This document shows, piece after piece, positions 1 through 9,850 of a DNA stretch of 64,000 nucleotides. Under the pieces are notes generated by a model. It worked only from the letters and a program-made list of their open reading frames with translations. It searched no databases and was not told the origin of the DNA. How positions within the stretch are numbered: position 1 is the first letter of the stretch; the number at the start of each line of letters is the position of its first letter. A program made the position numbers and the translations under genes. The DNA is from Charina bottae (taxonomy: Eukaryota > Chordata > Lepidosauria > Squamata > Charinaidae). Location of the stretch: the NCBI GenBank assembly GCA_023362775.1, contig JALMGJ010000004.1:49408298-49472297 (forward strand), written 5' to 3'.

Positions 1-1281
1 ATATTTGTTAAAATTCTCAATTTGATGGATTATAAAAGAAAGCATATTCATGCTTTGAGGGTTATTAGAACATCTGAGAACTCATGCTGGTATGACTTCT
101 GTAGCAGTATTAATCATCACACTTCAGTAGAAAAGACACAGAATAAGATTAAAAGGCTCAATGGCAAAAGGGTCAGATCTTTCGCAATACCTACTTTAAT
201 TAAAGGTGAAGCGACTGCTGATTGAAATATACAAAAATGTTAACATGCTAGGTAGGAACTGGCAAAATGTTAAAAGTGGTAATAACTGTAAGACATTGGG
301 CTTTTTCTCCCCCTCTGTGTTCAGAAAACCCTTTTATTACAGTAGCTGGAAAAGTAGAATGATTTGTTTATATTTTGAAAATTGGTGCCACTTTCCAAGC
401 ATTCAAATTATTTTAAAGATATATGTATATACCCTTCTGAAGCAGGTATTTTTTCATTATTCAGGAATTTATGAATACACAATACAGTATGTAAGGTATA
501 CATCATTCATTAGCCATCCATTTCTAGTTTACTCTAATGCAAATACTAAGGTTTAGCTAATCAGTTTCTCAGTTTTGTACCTATGTCCAAATCAGTTGAA
601 CTTCAGAAATCTGTGTCTTTGTGTTGTGTAAAGCTTCAAAGTACCAAAAGGTACTTCAGAGGGTGTGGGAGCTGGCTGCAACTCCCCTTAAACCACCATG
701 CTTTTGCTCAGGATTGTACTGTAATATATATTACGGATTAATCTATATAACTTTTGTACAGACTTTGTCTAATATACATTTCTAAATGAATAAATTGTGT
801 TGCAACACTCACAAAACAATAGCTACATTTAGGCTCCTGCATTGATTTGAACACTCAGCGTTAGGGTCAACGTTAGGGTCATTCAAATGCAAAGGGAGCA
901 GATTTTTCCTTCATTCCGAGCAGTGACTCAATCCAAATTAGGAGCTCTGTGCATAGAGAAGAGGACATTTAATCCCTTTTATTTAGAAAGCCACATGACT
1001 CAGGAAAAAAAAATCATATATTCCAAACCTCAGTTGGCACCAATTCGCTAAAAAAGCCTACAGGAAGGAGAGTAGAGAAAGGAGATAAACTCTGCATGGT
1101 TCCTGTTGCCAAGAAAACAATTGGCATCATAATTTATCTGTCTGAAAATTCAGTCCTTCAGTCATGCTAAGTGAAGGTGATACATCTATTTAACAGGAAA
1201 AAGTGCAGGGTGGGGCACTGAGGAAAGAAAGAATAAATTGTCCTTTGTGTTATTATTGTTTTTTACTCCAAGAGGAACAAT
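1..1281. other. AT-rich non-repetitive stretch, no gene recognised
   Basis: Only short, unconvincing reading frames are visible on either strand. A polyadenylation-type hexamer (AATAAA) occurs near 788, in sequence that could be an old 3' UTR or simply unique intergenic DNA. A short direct repeat containing GTTAGGGTC twice lies at 859-880. I see no coding region or known repeat family. Confidence 0.5.
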
Positions 1282-1294
1282 TGAATGGCAGCTT

Positions 1295-1514
1295 CTGTAG
1301 CTTGAATCATGTCAACTGGATTTCTATTTTCTCAGTGGAAACGTTTCGCTCCTTATCCAAGGAGCTTCTTCAGTCTGAGCAAAGTTAGTAAGGGATAATC
1401 CAAGGAAGCTCCTTGGATAAGGAGCGAAACTTTTCCACTGAGAAAATAGAAATCCAGTTGACATGATTCAAGCTACAGACAATTCCACCTGGATGACTGA
1501 GAACCTTCATAGAC
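1295..1514. mobile_element. Palindromic Penelope-like element (PLE) insertion, non-coding
   Basis: The 220-bp body is flanked by a perfect 13-bp direct repeat TGAATGGCAGCTT (1282-1294 and 1515-1527), which I read as the target-site duplication. The body is two near-identical arms in opposite orientation (about 1295-1372 and 1403-1478) plus a short tail (1481-1514). The same arms and tail bound the coding PLE at 56216-57545, so this insertion belongs to that family but carries no GIY-YIG or reverse-transcriptase sequence. The left arm, read on the minus strand at 1343-1373, contains CTGAAGA, a 7-bp hairpin stem with loop GGAT, then GAAAC: a hammerhead-ribozyme-like core. Family assignment rests on the internal match within this window. 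Confidence 0.8.
1343..1373 (-). ncRNA. Hammerhead-ribozyme-like core, PLE family 1 (left arm)
   Basis: On the minus strand the order is CTGAAGA, one extra A, stem GCTCCTT / AAGGAGC with loop GGAT, then GAAAC followed by GTTTCC. CTGANGA and GAAA flanking stem II are the conserved hammerhead core. Distal CTCAG / CTGAG segments could form stem I, and stem III would be minimal (C-G), as in dimer-acting hammerheads. The extra base before stem II is a deviation. Hammerheads are known from PLE termini. Activity here is inference. Confidence 0.5.
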
Positions 1515-1527
1515 TGAATGGCAGCTT

Positions 1528-2235
1528 GTTTTTTAATTACTCAATGCCTGAGTTTGATGAAGAGAAACATTCCCCAGGAGTCCAAAATTGGAAGGTAGGC
1601 AGCAATCGCAAAACTGACAGGATATATCCATAATGGATGGTTAAATAAGCAGGAGCGGCTCCCTTATATATGACATATCACACAGCAAGGCAAACTGAGA
1701 TAGTTAGAATATAGTTTCTAGGAAAATAATTATGAGACCAATCAAAGATAATAGATGAAATTACTTAAACAGATATTAGCAATAACCCTCAATCTTCAAT
1801 GTTCAGTGTACACAAATATTTAGGTTAGTGGCTGAGAAACAAATGGAAGGGAAGGGGAAAAAGCATCACTACTTCTTTCTATAATGTTTTTTATTCTATA
1901 TCCATTATTTCTTACCTCATGCTTTGTATCTTTAACTTTCTACAAATATGTTTAAAGCTTAAATGAAAAAAAGAAGTGAAAAAAAGAAGCAGTCCTACCT
2001 CACTTCAAAAACTCAGTTGTCCTTCTATTGTTGGCCCCTGTAGTTATTTTACAGAAATACACTTTTCAGAAACAAAATATCGCTACATCATACATTCAAA
2101 ATTAAAATCAGACTTCAGTCCCAAATGTGATGATTTGAAAGTTAGCTTCATCAAAATCTTTAGGAGTTTCCTCAATGAAAATATTTTGGGATAAGGCATT
2201 AAACAAACTGTTATATTTGTTTCCCCCCTTCAGAA
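1528..2235. other. Unassigned AT-rich sequence
   Basis: No reading frame with recognisable motifs and no clear repeat boundary. A doubled GTGAAAAAAAGAAG-like purine tract occurs near 1964-1990. Confidence 0.4.
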
Positions 2236-2238
2236 ACT

Positions 2239-2825
2239 TAAAATGTGATAAAGGTTATCTCTCCCCAACCCCCCACCAAGACTTGCGGGGCTCCCACCCT
2301 TATGTCGTTCAGGAAAGTGTTGAAGACTGAATTGTTCTCCTAGGCCTGGGAGACAGGAGGCCTGTGGGGACCTCTTTTTGGTTTTGGTTCGGTTTGATTC
2401 CTTGTAGCTTGCTCTTCCAGTCCATTGTATTTTTCTTTACTAGGTTGGTTTTTCTTTTTTACTAGGTTGGTTTTTCTTTTCTTTTTACTAGGTTGGTTTT
2501 TCTCTTCCTTTTGCCTTCCACTTTCCCTAGCATCAGATACCCTGGAGAAGTTGCTGATGCTGGGGAAAGTGGAAGGCAAAAGGAAGAGGGGCCAACCAAG
2601 GGCAAGATGGATGGATGAAATTCTGGAGGTGACAGACTCAACCATGGGGGAGCTGGGGATGGTGGCGGCCAACAGGTAGCTCTAGCGTGGGCTGGTCCAT
2701 GAAGTCACGAAGAGTCGGAAGCAACTGAACGAATAAACAACAACAAGGTTGGTTTTTAGTTGTAAGCCACCCAGAGTAATTTGGGAGTCAGGCAGCCTAT
2801 AAATTAAATACATACATACATTCTG
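2239..2825 (+). mobile_element. Old CR1/L2-group LINE 3' fragment, split by a BovB insertion
   Basis: The left part (2239-2440) resembles the end of a CR1/L2-group ORF2 and its 3' UTR start, with a run reading approximately as PTLMSFRKVLKTELFS. The right part (2758-2825) is the typical reptile CR1-group tail: GTAAGCCACCCAGAGT, then a GGGAGT...GCAGCC block, then an ATACATAC-rich end. Between them lie three copies of an ACTAGGTTGGTTTTT unit (about 2440-2501) and the BovB fragment at 2502-2745. Comparable tails occur at 7495-7554, 28620-28680, 32775-32990 and 58445-58605. Confidence 0.6.
2502..2745 (+). mobile_element. BovB (RTE) 3' fragment with a 5' inversion
   Basis: 2534-2745 is the 3' end of BovB, nearly the same as 29235-29446 and the reverse complement of the BovB end at 48417, finishing in ACGAATAAACAACAACAA. 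It encodes the extreme C-terminus of the BovB polyprotein (GKVEGKRKRGQPRARWMDEI and on), with a stop just after the AANR-like residues. 2502-2535 is the same sequence inverted (complement of about 2552-2588). The whole unit is flanked by the 12-bp direct repeat AGGTTGGTTTTT (2490-2501 and 2746-2757). A short inverted 5' segment joined to a forward 3' segment inside one TSD is the signature of twin priming. Confidence 0.8.
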
Positions 2826-3945
2826 GGAACATGATAACTTTATTCACGCATTTTAGTGAATGTATGTGGATTTAATATGTATGTATGTGGGGGTAAATTA
2901 CATGCACATATATATCTCATTTTGTGGAGGCTCAATTTCCAACTTTGCACATTTAGCCCAAAGGTCTGAAAGGGGGTTATAAATGCATTCAGCTGAACAT
3001 GGTTAGAAGTTTCCCTATAATTAGGAAACTCATGTTGTCACAACTCACTATAACTAGGTTTTTAATCATATTCTGTTAAATGCTGTTTAAATCTCCCTCC
3101 AGATCTTTGTGCTGGGCATGCAAAGGCTAAAACTCATATGCTCTCACCCAAACGCATGATTACAAATAACAATTCTGTAATATGGTTTTCAGTGCAAGCC
3201 TGCAGATCATATAGAAATGAACAACCACTGATTTGACTTGATCTATGTAATCTACCTGCAAGGAGGATCTGTACTTTATTTGCTACCCTTTCATAGTACT
3301 CTTTTTTTTTATTCCTAGCTGAACTAAAACCAGATAGAAGATTTCTAATCAGATTGTTTCTTTTGTGTCAAAGCAGCCCAGTAGAAGCAATCTGGATTTC
3401 CCAAAGCCCTTTGATGTCTATTGAAGCATCTTTTATACTTCTACTCCTTAAAAGTACATACACTATACATAAATTATATCAATCTTCCATAACTAGATGT
3501 TCTCCAGTTCTGTTGAATTACAGTAATCATCATCTCGAGCTATTCTGAGTTAATCATTCTGGATGGAAATAAGGGAGCTGTTGTCTAAAACTTGAGGAGT
3601 TTTATTTGTAATACAAGAAGCAGGTACATAATTTGCTGGGCACACGAATATGCTACACAGTAGTGTAAAGGGTTTGTGTTATTCCCTTTGTTTGAGATGG
3701 GAGTAGTTACAATTCAGATCCAGTCACCTGGCATTTGGAGTATGTTACTAATACATGTGAAAAGGAAGGCTAAGACATGGACCCAACAATCAGCATTTCC
3801 CTTCAATAACTCTAGTGGTATTAAATTGCAGCTGGAGGTTTGCCCACTTTTCGTTAATTTAAGAATCTTTGAGTGGGACACGGAGGCCAGGGAGGGATAC
3901 TACTCTATGTGAAGTCTCATGTGGATATAGGCAAACAGAAAGAGA
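2826..3945. other. Unassigned AT-rich sequence
   Basis: A short ATGTATGTGG-type simple repeat occurs near 2860-2890. Otherwise I recognise no gene or repeat family. Confidence 0.4.
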
Positions 3946-4026
3946 AGAGCTACTTAAGAGAAAAGGTCTTACATGAAATAGTCAGGTCCTAAACCATTTA
4001 AAGCTTCAAATGCTAACACCAGCACA
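3946..4026 (-). mobile_element. Older CR1/L2-group LINE fragment, left part
   Basis: The minus strand resembles the late ORF2 region of a CR1/L2-group LINE (the plus-strand text runs TCCTAAACCATTTAAAGCTT then ACACCAGCAC). It appears to continue at 7563-8110, so copy A (4027-7554) would have inserted into it. The assignment depends on memory of this family's sequence, and no target-site duplication is visible. Confidence 0.35.
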
Positions 4027-4216
4027 CCCCTAACTAGAGTCCCTGGAGGGTCGGGATTGGGGGGCAATGGGAGTTCCGGAGGGTTTAGGGCAGGTTATTC
4101 TATTCAGGTGGTGACGGGTCAGGGGTGTTATGATGGGAGTCAGACAGCGGGCCATTGCTGGGTAAGATGTCCCCGGTGTTTGGTAACAGTCATGTGTTCT
4201 GGCCCTCTGCACTCAG

Positions 4217-4935
4217 ACCCGGGCCCTGGACAACAGACCCATCGAGGCCCTGGCTTTCAGCTGCTGCTTTTGAATGCAACAAGGCCCCTCTTATACGTGA
4301 TTTGATCATCGAGGACGGGGCAGACCTGGCATGTATTACCTATTTGATCATTGAGGAGGGGGCAGACCTGGCATGTATTACTGGCTGGGTCCTGAAGGAG
4401 GGGTGCCCCTTTCGGAAACATGCCCGGCCGGGTTTACGGTATGGCACCAGCCGAGACCCCAGGGCAGGGGAGGAGGGGTGGCTGTTGTCATCCGGGAGTC
4501 TCTGGTGGCCTTCAGGGGCACTGCTCCACAGGTGGCCAGTTGTGAGACCCTGTTCTTCAATTTGGGTTCCTGAGAACAGTTGGGAGTGTTGCTACTGTAC
4601 CAGCCTCCCTGCAGCATAGCAACCTCCCAGCCTGAGCTGCTGGAGGCTGTCTCGGGGTTGGCGGTGGAGTTCCCCAGACTTATGGTTCTGGGGGACTTCA
4701 ACCTGCTATCCCTGGGGCGTGCCTCAGAAGTGGCTCAGGAGTTCATGGCCACCATGGCAGCCATGGGCATGTCCCAGATTATTCAGGACCCAACTCGAGA
4801 CAGTGGCCTCACACCGGACTTGGGTTTCTTGTCAGAGCAGTGGCAGTGTGATCTGAGGGGAGAGTTAGATCTATCCCCTTTGTCATGGTCAGAACATGCC
4901 CTGGTGACCTGGAGATTCTCCTATGCCACCCACCT
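4217..4935 (+). pseudogene. CR1/L2-group ORF2, APE-type endonuclease domain (broken)
   Basis: This encodes the N-terminal apurinic-like endonuclease that would nick target DNA for reverse transcription. Visible motifs are LLLNA near 4264-4278 (start of the fold), a GDFN motif in VLGDFNLLSL near 4687-4716, and SEHALVT near 4888 where the family has S-D-H. The frame is damaged by the 42-bp duplication, and by a TGA at 4571-4573 that copy B shares at the equivalent site (25960-25962). The residue before the final His is Glu here, whereas copy B keeps SDHALVT. A functional endonuclease is therefore unlikely. Confidence 0.75.
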
Positions 4936-5039
4936 CTGCAGGGAGGCAGGACCCATTCAACTGGTCTGCCCCCAGAGCTGGGGGTTATACACGGGGATCT
5001 GCTGCACAGTCCAGCAGAGGCCCTGGCTACTGCCTGGAA

Positions 5040-7216
5040 TAGGGAAGAGGGTTAAGAGATGTCTAGAGCACTGCTGGAGGCAGACAAAGACCGAATCCGA
5101 CCGAAAACAAGCTAGAGCCACTATTAAGGCCTACCTTGTGGCAGTAAGAGCAGCGAAACATCAGTATTTCTCCGCTCTTATTGCATCTGCAGAATGCCAC
5201 CCGACGGCCCTGTTTAAAATCACACGCACCCTTTTGGGGAAGGTGGGCCCAGTGACCCACCTACAGGGCCATGTGGAAGAGTTGGCCTTGGAGCAGGATC
5301 GTGCCTGCACCTCTTGTCCAATCAAACCCAACACTCTCCATGGTTTACAGAGGGACTGAGGGTTCTGAAGAGGATTAAGAGACATCTAGAGTGCCACTGG
5401 AGGAAAACAAGGACCGAACCCAACCAAACACGAGCTAGAGCCACTATTTAGGCCTACCTTGTGGCAGTAAGACCAGCAAAATGGCATTATTTCTCCACTT
5501 TTATTGCATCAGCAGAATGACGCCCAACGGCCCTGTTTAAGATCACCCAATCTCTTTTGGGGAAGGTGGATTTAGAAACCCACCTACAGGGCTGGGCTGA
5601 AGAGTTTTCTGGGCATCTGGAGGATAAAATTGCTCGGAATTTATTCATTTCATTGAATAAAATTCATTCCAAGTTGGATGACAAGCATGTAGCAGTGTCT
5701 GGGGAGATGCCTGGGGAGTGTTCTTACCCAGTTATCTGGGAACAGTTTGATCCCGTTGGGCCCAAGGAAGTGGACAGGGTTCTTGGTTCTGTAAACACCA
5801 CCACTTGCCAATTAGATCCCTGTCCCTCCTGGCTGGTGAAGGCAGCTCTGGAGGTGACGTGTGGGTGGGTCCAGGCAATGGTGAATTCATCCTTAGGGGA
5901 GGGAGTGTTTCTGGTGGCCTTTAAAGAGGTGCTGGTGTGCCCCCTCCTCAAGAAACCATCACTGGTTCCCACCATTCTGGACAATTTCCGTCCAGTCTAC
6001 CACCTCCCCTCTTTAAAGAAGTTGGTTGAGAAAGTGGTGGTGTTGCAGCTCCAAAGGATCCTGGATGGAATGGATTATCTGGACCCTTTTCAGTTGGGTT
6101 TCAGGCCCGGATATGGGATGGAAGCAGCTTTGGTTGTACTTATGGATGATCTCTGGCGAGAGCGGGATGGAGGCAGTGCATCCATCCTGGCTCTTCTTGA
6201 CCTCTCTGCGGCTTTCAATACCATCAACCATGGTATCCCTTTGGGGTGACTCAGGGATTTTGGAGTAGGGGGTGTGGTTTTGTGCTGGTTAAACCTTCCA
6301 CCAGGTCCAGTCCCAATCAGTGGTGATTGGGAGCGAGAGATCCAGCCTGCTGCCCCTCCTTTGTGGGGTGCCACAGAGTCCAGTACTCTCTCCGCTCCTT
6401 TTTAATATATACATGAAACCACTGGGTGAGATCATCTGTCGCCATGGGGTGAGATATCATCCATATGCTGATGATACTCAATTATACATCTCCATCCCAG
6501 GCAACGTAAGTGATGCTGTGACCACCCTTTCTCAGTGCCTGGAGGCTGTAGGGGTCTGGATGGGGAACAACAGGCTTCAACTGAACCCTGGTAAGACAGA
6601 GTGGCTGTGGGTTGAGGGCTCCCAGGTATCCAGGAATTTACCATATTTGGCTCTGGATGGGGATGCACTGCCCCAGACAGACCCGGTGTGGAACCTGGGG
6701 ATTCTCCTGGACTCATGACTCCTGCTCAAAGAGCAAGTGGGAGCCGTGGCCAGGGGAGCCTTTGCACAAGTTCGTGTTGTGTGCCTGCTTCACCCCTTCC
6801 TGGATCTGGAATCCCTCCAAATGGTCACTCATGCCCTTGTCATCTCCTGCATAGACTACTGCAATGCGCTCTACATGGCATTATTGAAGAGTATCTGGAA
6901 GTTACAGCTGGCACAAAATGTGACCACACAAGCAGTCTTAGGAGCCCCAAGGAGGGCACACATAACATTGCTGCGCGAGCTGCATTGGGTGCCGGTTTGC
7001 TTCTGGGTCCAATTCAAGGTGTTGGTTATCACCTTTAAAGCCCTACATGGCATGGGTCCAGGTTACAGTGAGGGACCACCTCACCCATGTTACATCGACC
7101 CATCCCACCTATTCAGGCAGAGAGGGCATGTTACGGATCCTGTCCATGAGGGATTGCTGATTGGCAGGGTCCAGGAAGAGGGCCTTCTCTGCCGTAGCAC
7201 CCGCCCTTTGGAATAA
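5040..7216 (+). pseudogene. CR1/L2-group ORF2, reverse transcriptase domain (broken)
   Basis: Reverse transcriptase of the LINE. The fingers region begins near 5557 (residues like PVGPKEVDRVL, then PCPSWLVKAALEV). Motif A appears as ALLDLSAAFNTINHG near 6187-6231, and the QG-containing block as GVPQSPVLSPLLFNIYM near 6368-6418. Catalytic YADD is at 6464-6475. The connection region (CIDYCNALYMAL near 6850-6885) and the C-terminal RELHWVPV block (near 6977) follow. Stops and frame changes occur after 6249 and near 6718. The upstream linker is present twice (about 5052-5270 and 5371-5610), which is a copy-specific duplication. All three catalytic Asp remain, but the frame is interrupted. Confidence 0.8.
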
Positions 7217-7562
7217 GCTACCCCCAGAGGTAAGACAGGCTGCCACTCTCCCAGCCTTCCAGAAAGGGGGTTAAGACATGGTTATGCCACCTTGCTTGGG
7301 ATGGGAGTGGGGATAGCCATTCATGGGGGTGGTTGGCACCTTGATGGTGCCAAGAATAAGATCTTAACTTGCCATCTTGAATTTTATATTTTATATTTTA
7401 TATTTTGTATTTTTATATTTGCATTTATATTTATATGTATTTATATTTGTATTTATATTGTATTATTTTTTAGCGATTTGTTATTTTTATCATCTGTAAG
7501 CTGCCCAGAGTCGTATGCGAGATGGGCGGTGGAGAAATATGTCAAATAAATAAATTGTGCCC

Positions 7563-8110
7563 AACAGGCAACAAAAGAGATACAAGGATCATATGTACCT
7601 TTAACCAGTCAGCCACTTGGCCACTCACATTTTGTAACAATTATACTTTAGGGACATTGTTCAAGAGTAGCCCCACAGAAAGTGCAGTGCAATAGTCAGG
7701 ATGGGTAGTAATCAATGTATGAATAACCATTGCTAGGCTTTACTGACTCAGGAAGGGTCAGTAGCCATAATTGTTTCAAACACGCTCCTTGCCATAGATG
7801 CCACTTACAGATTGAATGATAGCCAGGGGTTAGGGAGCATTGCCAAACAGCATGCCTGCAACATACCTGAAAAAGCCTTCACTCAAATCTAAGTCCAGCT
7901 TTTTCCTTACCAGGAATACTTCAACTGTGGATTTGTTTTATTTACTCTATGTTGAAAGGTATTAATTGTTTCCTCGGTGTTAGATGTAAGGAACAGTAGA
8001 GCTTGGTGTCATCTGCTGATTGTATCATTTCCAGATTGATCAGAAATCACAGCCTGAATTTGCTGTTAGATGGATGATGATGACATGGCATTGATAATCA
8101 AATATTCTGT
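7563..8110 (-). mobile_element. Older CR1/L2-group LINE fragment, right part
   Basis: Read on the minus strand this resembles CR1/L2-group ORF2 and adjoining sequence: the complement of AGTGCAGTGCAATAGTCAGG (near 7680) is the expected ALYCTx-like block, and GGTGTCATCTGCTGATTG lies near 8010. It is far more diverged than copy A, which is consistent with copy A having inserted into it. Boundaries are approximate. Confidence 0.45.
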
Positions 8111-9600
8111 ATAACTTGCACTAAGCTTGATATTTTTCTGCTTCCACTCTGATAAAATACTGCTATGCTATTTTCTCCTTGTTTTGAGTTCTAGTTGATG
8201 AGAAGCAACAGCTCTGCAAAACAAACCTAATTAGTGACCCTGATTGTGTAGGCTTATATGGATTTTTTTTACAAACTTATTACTCACTAATCAATGAGCC
8301 ACATAAAATAGTGAGGCAGTCTATTTTATGTAACTGAACCATTTTTGCTTTTTAAAAAATCATTTTCCATTTCAGTGTTATAGCCTGTTCTTTTACACTC
8401 TTCCTAAATTTCACAAGGTGAGAATATAGTTGCAAAGAGGAAGGGGGGAAAATGGCCTGCTTTTCTCCCTATCACTATTCTTCAACCCTACATGACTGAT
8501 AAATAGCATATCTAATTATTTCAGATTTTGCAGGTTATTTCACACTCCCTGGACAGTCATTGGGATCACGTGTAATAGAGGATTGATCTCTCAAGAGGCA
8601 ACTATATTCAATTTTTTGCTCTAAGAAAGAAATATACATCTCTTAAAGCTTATTAGAAAAATCAAGGATTTTATCAGTACTCCATTTAGCAGTGTTTCCA
8701 AAATCAAGTGAAGCATTTTGCTACTGTAATATAACCTTCTTAATTACATAGCTACTGGTTTTCTGGATAAGTCCAAAAACCAGGCATTATTTAAATATTT
8801 TGAAAAGCATTCTTAATAGGATTCCTTTATCTAAATTAAATTAAATTAAACTGAGGACAAGGACAAGTGTTATTTTCATTCTAAATGTGTATGTGTAAGA
8901 ATGCATAAAATAGACCTTTGCAGTGAACATTTAAGAATAAACTGAAATCTCCTTTTCTGTCATGGCAGGTTACTTCGGATAAAGTAATGCAAGTTCCAAC
9001 TTTGTGAACAAGGCCTGTTTCATGTTTGTAGAGATATTCAGCATGAAGTGCCTGGTTACTCCATCCAAAAGCTAGTAGGCTGTCACCATGTTAGCCAGCA
9101 GAACCTTTTCATTTCCTATTAATTTCTTCTCCGTAAAGGCAGTGGAACAAAAGGAAATCAGTGGAAGTTTTGAATAGTCCCAGTCTTTTACTTCTTCATA
9201 ATAAAGTAATTTGAAACAGAGATGTACACACACACAAATACACACACAAAACCCAACTGATGACACAGTATAGCATGAATTTTTACAAGTAAATTATTAT
9301 TATTATTTTCCCAATGCACCAGTACACAATAGCTGGTCAGCCAGACAAGGAAAATATTTGGTCACTGAAAAGGTAAACAAGACCTTATTTGTGTGATTAG
9401 GTGACTTTTTAAATTATAATTTGCATATGTGCCCTCCAAGGAGCAAAGCCTAAAGGTGCTTTCAAACAGCTGCTGTAAGCAGAATCTCTTTTTGTGGATT
9501 GAACATTGACAATGATGGTTAATCATCAGTGATGAGGTTAATTCCTTTCCACACCAGTACTGTTTGAAATGTTTGACTTCCCCAACCAAACTCAGGACTG
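8111..9600. other. Unassigned AT-rich sequence with minor simple repeats
   Basis: Contains a short ATTAA run near 8835-8850, a CACACA run near 9226-9248 and an ATT run near 9293-9306. No gene, RNA or transposon family recognised. Confidence 0.4.
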
Positions 9601-9601
9601 A

Positions 9602-9674
9602 CTTCCTTCCTTCCTTCCTTCCTTCCTTCCTTCCTTCCTTCCTTCCTTCCTTCCTTCCTTCCTTCCTTCCTTCC

Positions 9675-9765
<91 letters not shown>
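9602..9765. repeat. Compound microsatellite (CCTT)n then (CTTT)n
   Basis: About 18 CCTT units (to about 9675) are followed directly by about 22 CTTT units. The long open frames across it on both strands (PSFL or KERK repeats) are artefacts of the repeat. Confidence 0.97.
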
Positions 9766-9813
9766 CTGCAGCTGAGAGTGAGCATGATGTAAAAGTTATT
9801 AAGTGTTAAGTGC

Positions 9814-9850
9814 CATCAAACTCCGGCTGTGAAAGCCTTCGACAATACAT
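9814..9850 (-). mobile_element. PLE family 2 terminal fragment
   Basis: On the minus strand, about 35 nt match the start of the PLE-type insertion at 57999-58036 with only a few differences (TGTATTGTCGAAGGCTTTCA, then GCCGGAGTT). It abuts the Gypsy fragment. Confidence 0.55.

Larger units (their letters stand above)
4027..7554 (+). mobile_element. CR1/L2-group LINE, copy A (ORF2-containing, degraded)
   Basis: A 3.5-kb non-LTR retrotransposon carrying most of ORF2 and a 3' tail, with no visible ORF1. It aligns along its length with copy B (about 25428-28680), with both starting at nearly the same point. The tail has TGTAAGCTGCCCAGAGTCG, a GATGGGCGG block and a final AATAAATAAATT. Internal damage includes a 42-bp in-frame tandem duplication (4301-4342 and 4343-4384) and a larger duplication of about 322 bp: the GCTAGAGCC landmark occurs at 5111 and 5433 but once in copy B (26629). 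Placement within the CR1/L2/L3 group is not resolved. Confidence 0.85.

Noticed and set aside
859..880. Interstitial telomeric repeat
   Set aside because: Only two GTTAGGGTC-like units separated by other bases. Too short and not TTAGGG tandem.
9519..9809. KERK- and PSFL-repeat frames
   Set aside because: Translation of the CCTT/CTTT microsatellite.
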